Shown: piece after piece, positions 57,438-64,000 of the stretch
How positions within the stretch are numbered: position 1 is the first letter of the stretch
Layout of the letters: the number at the start of each line of letters is the position of its first letter
NCBI GenBank assembly: GCA_037178855.1
Contig: JASJZC010000003.1
Span: 992,001-1,056,000 of the forward strand
Source of the DNA: Oscheius sp. JU75
Lineage: Eukaryota; Nematoda; Chromadorea; Rhabditida; Rhabditidae
Length of the DNA stretch: 64,000 bases
Reading direction: 5' to 3'
The notes under the pieces: model-generated
Databases searched by the model: none
What the model was told of the DNA's origin: nothing
What the model saw: the letters and a program-made list of their open reading frames with translations, nothing else
Made by a program: the position numbers and the translations under genes

Positions 57438-58168
57438 CGTCCGGCCAACACCCATCCGATGAATCTATTAGATCCGGTAGGTCTTGCATAGTTTTCCTCT
57501 TTTACATAGACAAAGAGACAGGGGGACAGAAAGACAAAAAAAGACAGAGAAACAGTCCCTGGTACATAAACAAATCTTGAAGCATTTCATAGCTTTTTAC
57601 TCTTGCTAATCAATCAATCTGTCGACGATCTTTTGCTTGTTAATCAAGTGTCTGCGAGAACCTAGAATCCCTAGTAACTAGGCAGATTTGACGTCAAGTT
57701 ACTTTGTTGGAAAGTTTATGGTTGCCAGAAGAGTAGAAAGAGAACCGGTGACAGGGACAGTGCCACTGATGGGTATCTCTTGACGCGGATATGACACAAA
57801 TAGAGAGCACAATGACCCCCTCTATGATCCACTTGACTCGTCATTTCTCTGTATGTTCGGCTCAGATGTTCTGACCAGAGAGGACGCTGTCTTGGTTTTT
57901 CTCGGAACTCTGTGTCTCCTAGTGGCAGTCTTTCTCATCATACTGCACTGCGATATTCATACTGAGAAATTGATGGGTCTGTCTAAAAATAATAAGAACT
58001 CCCGTTTCGGGAACAGTCTTTATTTTCTTTCGATGTCCTCTCCTCTAGCAGAGCATCTTCTCCAAATGCCTCATGGCAGTGCAGCGGTGATGGAGAATCT
58101 TCTGGAGGGGTCCTCCGCGGAAGACGTTGCCTCGACTATGAAGTTTCTCGTGGAGCTCTCTCAGATGC
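57300..58168 (+). repeat. Internally deleted segmental duplication of 43.1-46.6 kb
   Basis: Three blocks in the same order and orientation: 57310-57494 matches about 43118-43286, 57495-57657 matches about 45108-45265, and 57658-58168 matches about 46050-46561. The intervening source stretches, which hold the third part of the first gene, the 44.5-kb exon and the 45.4-kb Cys-rich gene, are absent. Divergence is a few percent with several small indels. Confidence 0.85.
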
Positions 58169-58359
58169 GGCCGTACACCACCAAGCATTTTCGCTACATA
58201 TTTGCAACTAATATTTTTATAGGCATTAGGTTCATAGGCGATGGAATTGTACTCACTGGGTTGTTTGGACTCGTAGGCCGGAAACTGACGGTGGTGGTTC
58301 GAGTCTTCGGAAGGACCTTTCAGCCGGAGTATCTCGTAGAGAAACTTGTATCCAGTTGA
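57853..58359 (+). CDS. Small membrane ORF fused to duplicated antisense
   Basis: Begins MFGSDVLTREDAVLVFLGTL with a hydrophobic span continuing CLLVAVFLIILHC, then runs on through sequence that is the antisense of the BTB gene tail and a further unknown stretch. Only the first 60 or so residues are likely meaningful. The degenerate relative is at 46248. Real extent and splicing are unknown. Confidence 0.35.
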   Translation: MFGSDVLTREDAVLVFLGTLCLLVAVFLIILHCDIHTEKLMGLSKNNKNSRFGNSLYFLSMSSPLAEHLLQMPHGSAAVMENLLEGSSAEDVASTMKFLVELSQMRPYTTKHFRYIFATNIFIGIRFIGDGIVLTGLFGLVGRKLTVVVRVFGRTFQPEYLVEKLVSS

Positions 58360-58401
58360 TAGAGTTCGTGTCCAGATGGTCATCGATGAATTCTTTTCCA
58401 A
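58173..58401 (-). other. Possible orphan exon, unknown protein
   Basis: Minus-strand open stretch with a protein-like composition (SSMTIWTRTLSTGYKFLYEIL, KQP before a GTGAGT donor at about 58255-58250). No partner exon or family was recognised. It sits just beyond the end of the duplicated BTB tail. Confidence 0.25.
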
Positions 58402-58796
58402 GAGTACGTTGCATTCGGAGAATCGTGGAGGCGTATCTCTATCCAGACCACTCAGGCGCTAGTAATTACATTAGATTGTTTTCAATGAAAACGAACCTTG
58501 AGTTAGCGGAATGGAAGATGTTTTCTCATAACTGTCGTAACTGTGTAACAAGAACAGCCGGTAGCAACTGCGGGCAAAAGAATGGCACCGGCGCTTTTGG
58601 CCATTTTACACACTCCCCCTCTTTCTTGCACTTCCCCGATTACATTGATTTCAGCACATCTCTCCTAAATATTAGCTTCGTAATCTCTCTCTCTCTCGGT
58701 CTGGTATATCTAACGGGCACATTATCACGGCAATTATGCTGGGGATACATAGTAAGCGGAACAATGTGCTATAAATTCTCCCTAGACCGAAAAACC

Positions 58797-60279
58797 ATAA
58801 CAAGCAGAGACGTGCAGCCGATCAAGGATCTTCCGGAAAGTGGATCAGCTCATGTGTATAAGGCTTTAACAGGTTTTTTCGGGTTTGCGCAACAAAATTT
58901 TTGGCAAACTCTTAATTTTCATCTACATCGCGGTGAAGCGATTTTCGGGGGTCATTGAGGACGCGTGCGAAATTTCTCTTCTATACGAAGTTTGTTTACT
59001 TGACAGTCACAAACAGTTCCGATTACGATGGCCAACGACCATATAGTGAAAATATTAGGACTTTATGATCATCACTGGTTCGGAGGAAGGGTTGCTAATG
59101 GCTATTTTATGGAGTTCATGCCTGGGGGAAGTGTTCGTGAAGGTGGGACAAATTTTGTGAGTGTTCTATACTTCGAATATAGCCATTGAGAACACGAAAA
59201 TTACGTCCTGTCCGTTAAAGCCTTATCTGTGGATTGCTCAGACCGCAGAGGCGCTTTTATTTCTTCACGCGAAACATGTTTTCCACGGTGACGTCAAGCC
59301 GGATAAGTGAGGGACTATCTCATCACGGTTTTATCCATCAATTCAGTCTTCTGCTCTCTACGGATTGGAGTTTGCTGAAGCTTGCCGATTTTGGCACGTC
59401 CAAAAGGGTCCCACAGACAATTGGCAACAATTTCAATATAGAGTTTGTTGACCAGCACACTGTTTTCAAGTTTTGTTAGGGCCGGCACTCCATTGTACAC
59501 GCCTCCAGAGCTCTTTGAGGGAATCTATCCAAAAACCAGAGAAGAACTGCTGAAGTCGGACAATTATTCACTGGCTATTACCATATGGGAGATTTTTCAT
59601 AAGAGGTGAGTTGAATTTTTCTTCTATTACCAGTAGTCTGTGGCAGTTCGAAGTCAAACAAACATTCTGTTTGCGCAATGGTATCCGTCCGTCTGTCTGC
59701 CATGGTGTCCGCACACCATGACGTCAACACTAACACCCAAAGACGCTGACAAGTCATTTCATGTCAAGAGACAAGGGAACTAGTCAGCTGTGGAGGAAAC
59801 TGCTACTGGGCGAAGCTGCCTGTGTTCCATTCTAAGCCAAGAGCAAAGGGCTGCGAAGCTGCCGTCGACAGCTGATGCAAACAGAACCAGATCCACCTTG
59901 GAACTTTAATAGTCTAGACAGGCCGTCTACGACTGCTTCGCCGTCTCTTAGTCTTGACTTAGCATTGACAACAGCCGGCTTCGCCGCTTCTCCAATGGCA
60001 TAATGACGGACGGACAGACACCGTTGCACCTTAGTAGTAGAGGGACACTACAGAAAGAAACCCGTTCCGAAGTCAAACGAGACAGTTAAACTAAAAATAG
60101 TGCTAATACCAAAGAGTTGGCTTTTGTTGTGGGACTCTATACTTCAGAGTATAAAAGAGATTTTAAGGCTCCCATTTGAAGGTAGACGTGAAAACGTGAC
60201 TCGGGCTCTCGAAGGCCACCGACCTGAAATTGACAATACAAAGATGAACAACGAGATGGCTGCTGTATGCAGAAGGTGA
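58797..60279 (+). CDS. Divergent protein kinase B
   Basis: Serine/threonine-type kinase fold, function unknown. Motifs seen in order, over several exons: DLPESGSAHVYKA (Gly-rich loop, degenerate), IYIAVKRFSGVIEDA (VAIK Lys), DHIVKILGLYDHHW, YFMEFMPGGSV (hinge), LHAKHVFHGDVKPDK (HRD as HGD, Asp kept), LKLADFGTSKRV (DFG kept), AGTPLYTPPELF (APE motif), SDNYSLAITIWEI, and ALEGHRPEID at the C-lobe. Short introns between the motifs; the intron 59607-60156 carries extra inserted sequence. Exon edges at 58870-58900 and the start codon are unresolved. Catalytic residues Lys, Asp and DFG are present, so it could be active despite the degenerate Gly-rich loop. The CDS may end at TGA 60277 or splice on at GTGATG. 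Confidence 0.7.
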
Positions 60280-60781
60280 TGGTACTTCTTTTGTTACTAC
60301 TCGAAACGTTACAGCCTATGGACGCAGACTCCTAGGGAGCGAGGTTCTCTTTGGGATGTCATTATAATCTGTATAAATAAATACAATAACTTAGACAACA
60401 AAATGGCTAGGAGCTGTGAATAAGACTATTTATACAAGTATGCGTATCTTTGAACAACTGGTAAAACATACCTCTATTACTTTTTCAATTGACGTACCAT
60501 TCATTATATACAGTACTCAATAACAGAGACAGATTATAAGTGCCGTTGTAAACTTCACATGGAAAAACGGACCTGAAAGAAAAAGCTACTTCCTGATTAT
60601 GGAGAATGATAACGTTTGGAAAGGTACGAATGTTTTATAAGTACCAATGTAAATCACACAGACAGCCCCATCTCACAAATTAACCTGGTTCAAACTAATG
60701 CTATAACTCACACATATTCAGCCGAACATGACCGTCATGGGTGAGTATTTCCCATGAGTTTCCCGTAAGTCTTACGCTTAG

Positions 60782-62508
60782 GAAAGTTTTTATGAAACAG
60801 TTTGTTTCTGATGCGAATGAAAATAAAGAGAGTCTAGCTGCTCTGTTAAGAGTAAGTGTGCTATGTCTCTTCAACTTTTCCAGCTTTCCAACGAAAATCT
60901 CATTCGATTGTTCGATGTCCAAGACCTACCGGATCTTGTATTCCCGTTCAGCAGACCGACTCTGATTACAGAATTTCTGGCTGGGGGAAACTTGGACGAT
61001 GGTAGGGAATTCGATTATTAATACACTCAATTTCCAGCAATCAAATCGAATGACAATATTGCGGAGCACATAACTCCATGGATCATCCAAATATCATCTG
61101 GGCTTGCCTTTTTACACGCGCAGGGCGTGATTCATGGAAACCTGAAACCACAAAAGTGTGTATGAACTATGGTTAGCCTTCAGTAGCTTTCGGTGCTGTC
61201 ACCTTGTCAGTCCGTCCTGCCTAAAACTTTTTTAATTGTCTCACCTTTTCCCTGCAAATGTCTCTGCTACTAAAGCGCAATGGTTGACTTGCCACTCAAT
61301 CTAAGCAATAACTGTTTCTGACCAACAAACTTTTGGACAGCATTATTTTGCTCGCTTCTGTTTCGTAGACTCGGATAAATAAAAAAACAAGTCCTCCACA
61401 GAAGCCATCACTTTTAGATAGTAGAGATTCTTGGGCGTCGAGTCAGTCGGGTCCGACCGGAATTAGAAAATTGGGTTTTTTTCTTTTCCAAAGCAGTGAA
61501 TAAAACGCACTAAGAGGAAATCTAATGTTTACCATTGTTGGAAACGCTATCTTAGGGCATTTGGCTCGACTCGAGTCCATTTCGAGCCCGACTGGGAATC
61601 GTGTCGAGTCGAGTCGCCCAAATATACTGTCTGTCTGCGAGCACGAAACAAAGGCAATCAAATGATGTTGTCCACAAATGTGTTGTTTAAAAATGGCTAT
61701 TGCCAATATTGGGTGGCAAGTCAACTTTGGATGCGCTCTAGGAATTGGCTTTTGTCCCAATGAAGCCATTGGGAGCCTTTTGTTACTACGAATGGCGCAG
61801 CCGCCTATGCAACCTGAAAATGAGTGACAAAATGACAGCTGGTCTTGTGAATTTAAATATTCCAAGTACGACAACTGCTCTTATCTCCTCCTGTCTCTCT
61901 AAATCATCCTTTCAACCTGTCACGTTCTAATCCTATCCCTATCTTCTTGCATTCTCGATTGAGCAAAGTTTGAGCAACAATTGACATACCGCCTGGTCTC
62001 TCGTCAGCTTTTAATATGACAGTTTTACTTTGTGGTCCTTAACATTAGATATAACCATAAATATCTTGACGTACAACAGTTGAGAAATGAAGACATATTT
62101 CAGCGTTTTATTCGAAACCGACCAACGGATGCATCTGAAGCTGACAGACTTTGGCAGGATCAAGAAGCTGGGTTGTTCTGTACTTCCGTTGTGGTGGGTT
62201 TTACATTTGTCTGTTGACTTTTCACAACAGGCATGAGTCCTACTGCTTCATGGCACCAGAAACCTTGATATTCTCGAACGAGAAAGAAGAGCTGGAAATT
62301 TCCTCCGCTGCCGACATGTACTCTTTGGCTATTATTTGGTGGTATCTCCACATCAGAAAGTTTAAAAAGTGCATTTTGTCCGCAACTTCTCTTTAGATTG
62401 TTTAAGTTCCCATCATTCATAGTACTGTCTTCAAAATTAAATGACGGGTTTCGTCCAGACTGTACTGGAATACAAGACAAGAGAGCGGTGGAAACTATTA
62501 AGAAGTGA
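60782..62508 (+). CDS. Divergent kinase C, probable pseudokinase
   Basis: Exons: 60782-60851 (FMKQFVSDANENKESLAALL: Lys and helix-C Glu), 60884-61001 (NLIRLFDVQD, LITEFLAGGNLDD), 61037-61155 (ISSGLAFLHAQGVIHGNLKPQK), 62104-about 62190 (LKLTDFGRIKKLG), 62231-about 62396 (YCFMAPETL, ADMYSLAIIWWYL), 62396-62508 (NDGFRPDC to the stop). The catalytic-loop Asp is Asn (HGNLKP), so phosphotransfer should be lost or greatly reduced. DFG and the APE region are kept. The Gly-rich loop exon was not found, so the 5' end is incomplete. A 950-base intron (61156-62103) separates the two lobes and has only fragments of unassigned ORFs. Confidence 0.65.
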
Positions 62509-62528
62509 AAATAATTCTTATTGAAGTC

Positions 62529-64000
62529 ATGTGGATTGGTTTTAGATGCTGGAATCCGTCAGTTGCAGAGAGATGTACAACTTTCGATGTGCTGTCTCTA
62601 AAGTTAGCAACTGTCTCTCAACTGGTAGGTGTGAGTACGGAGTGTGATTCAACAAACTATGTTTTTGTAAGTTTTTCACCGCATGAAAGTACACACTAGG
62701 TTTTCAGGATGATCTGAAACACTTTGTCGAAGGAATAGACATAAAAATTGGTGATAAAGATCTTGGAGAAGGAAGCCAAGGCTATGTCAGTAAGGCGAGA
62801 ATAATTCAGAGCGGGTTGGTGAGAAAAACTTATCCTTCAAAGTCATTTAGAGAGCTGGTTGCTGTGAAACAGTATGAAATTAGCAATTATTATACGGATC
62901 GCATAAAAAGCGAAATAAGAAGTCTGAAAACGGTTTAACACTTTTATTTTCAAAAAAAAAAGATTTTAGGCGGGAGACCATGAAGGCATTGTGCAATTTC
63001 TTGGCGTTTATGCCACGTCTGTCAATTCTCGTAACCAAAGAGGCGTAGTTCTCGAATATTGCGCAGGCGGCAGTCTGCAGGAAGGTACGAAACGATCGGA
63101 ACTTCAAAACTGAAAGTATACATCAAACAAGTGTAGATCTCGCCAAAAGGACTTTTAAAAAAACGAGAACCAGAACATTACCTAAAAAGTAGAAAATACT
63201 TTGGCTCGCGAGACTCGGTTTTCTAGTCATTTTGGCGAGACCTATATTTACAAGTTTGGTGTGTACCTATCCTTTCTGATTGTCTTCCTTCTTAATCAAA
63301 TTCAGTGATCGAAAAAAACTGGCCGCAGACGTTTCAACTAATTCCTATGTATGCTTTTCCTCTTCTACAAGTTCTAGAGATCAGTGGAAGCGACGAAATT
63401 TGTTCTTATGATCTCTATCAGATAAGCTGGATTAAGCAAATAGCTGATGCCGTAAAGCACCTTCATGATCACGGTATAATTCACAGGGATTTGAAGCCAG
63501 CCAAGTATTTTTGTTTGTAAGGACGCAAATTTTTTGTTTCAGCATTCTCTTTACTTCCACTGATCTGAAAACTGTCAAGATCTGTGACTTTTCTGACTGT
63601 ACCACTCTGCCGAAGGAATCGGCTATTGTTGAGCGTACTAGTAATCGAGGAACTCCAGGTTACCGAGCCACTGAGATCGAAAACGAAGCTGAGCGTGATT
63701 ACTGTAATAAGACCGACGTCTTCAGTTTGGGAAGAACCATCTTCTGCATTCTGTTCAAAGTGTGAGTTTGCTAGTTTAATTTCAAGATAATTTAAGAGCC
63801 GAAAATTCAAAAAAAAACAAATTGAAGGTGATTTCGTTTTTGCTAGGCAACATATCTCTTTGTCTCTTCCACTGCCTGTCATTTTATTCCTTCAACTGGT
63901 GGAATGCTCTTTTACCTTCCTGTCACCCTGTCTCACTGACTTGTCTTTTTGTTTGTCGTCTTTGTTGCCATATCTTCTGTGTTAGACTATTGTTTCTATC
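62529..64000 (+). CDS. Protein kinase D, 3' end outside window
   Basis: The best preserved of the group. N-terminal [11 protein letters not shown] exon (from the ATG at 62529; true start uncertain), then exon from about 62708 with intact [13 protein letters not shown] (Gly-rich loop), LVAVKQYE (Lys) and SEIRSL (helix-C Glu). Next come GIVQFLGVY and [13 protein letters not shown] (about 62969-63085), [16 protein letters not shown] (HRD intact, 63305-63504, splicing into 63542), ICDFSD (DFG as DFS), [11 protein letters not shown] (APE as ATE) and [13 protein letters not shown], ending at a GTGAGT donor at 63762. The rest of the C-lobe lies beyond the window. It resembles TKL or RAF-like kinases in the hinge and RD loop; the DFS change may weaken but not abolish metal binding. 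Confidence 0.78.

Noticed and set aside
61443..61874. 143-codon minus-strand ORF in the kinase C intron
   Set aside because: No splice or family support; lies in an intron with repeated CGAGTCGAGTC words.
1..64000. CRISPR arrays, prokaryotic operons, phage or plasmid modules
   Set aside because: All recognisable genes are spliced animal genes; repeats are microsatellites or transposons, with no repeat-spacer regularity.

Overview
The window is animal nuclear DNA with small, compact genes. All protein genes have spliceosomal introns, many only 45-100 bases long, with GTAAG/GTGAG donors and TTTCAG-type acceptors. The gene set (Mediator subunit, AGAP-type ArfGAP, acid-ceramidase-like amidase, secreted prolyl 4-hydroxylase, BTB protein, divergent kinases) and short acceptors abutting ATGs (TTTTTTAG then A-ATG, as in spliced-leader users) suggest a small invertebrate, most likely a nematode. 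That assignment is an inference. No species is named.

Region 1 (1-17.5 kb) is ordinary gene-dense sequence. It holds the 3' nine-tenths of MED17 (+), aspartyl aminopeptidase DNPEP (-), a tRNA-Lys(CUU) gene (-), a small coiled-coil gene (-), an acid ceramidase/NAAA-like hydrolase (+) with an F-box gene nested on the opposite strand in its large intron, and a secreted prolyl 4-hydroxylase (+). Introns and spacers are packed with GACAGA/TCTGTC-type simple sequence, including one perfect hexanucleotide array of about 340 bp.

Region 2 (17.7-38.8 kb) is one gene, an AGAP (centaurin-gamma) ArfGAP on the minus strand. It has a GTPase-like domain, split PH domain, ArfGAP zinc finger and ankyrin repeats. 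Two alternative first exons 9.5 kb apart splice in the same phase into a shared exon. Its long introns are mostly low-complexity DNA, and one hosts a small nested ORF.

Region 3 (38.8-64 kb) is accessory-like. It contains tiny genes for single-pass, Cys-rich membrane peptides, a BTB protein, a frameshifted LINE-type reverse transcriptase inserted into a kinase fragment, and a 3.9-kb inverted-repeat DNA transposon with symmetrical secondary insertions and tRNA-like sequences. It also holds an internally deleted copy of the 43-46.6 kb segment at 57.3-58.2 kb, and a row of at least three divergent protein kinases whose catalytic motifs are intact in some and substituted in others. This small-membrane-peptide plus kinase cluster is the most novel-looking part.
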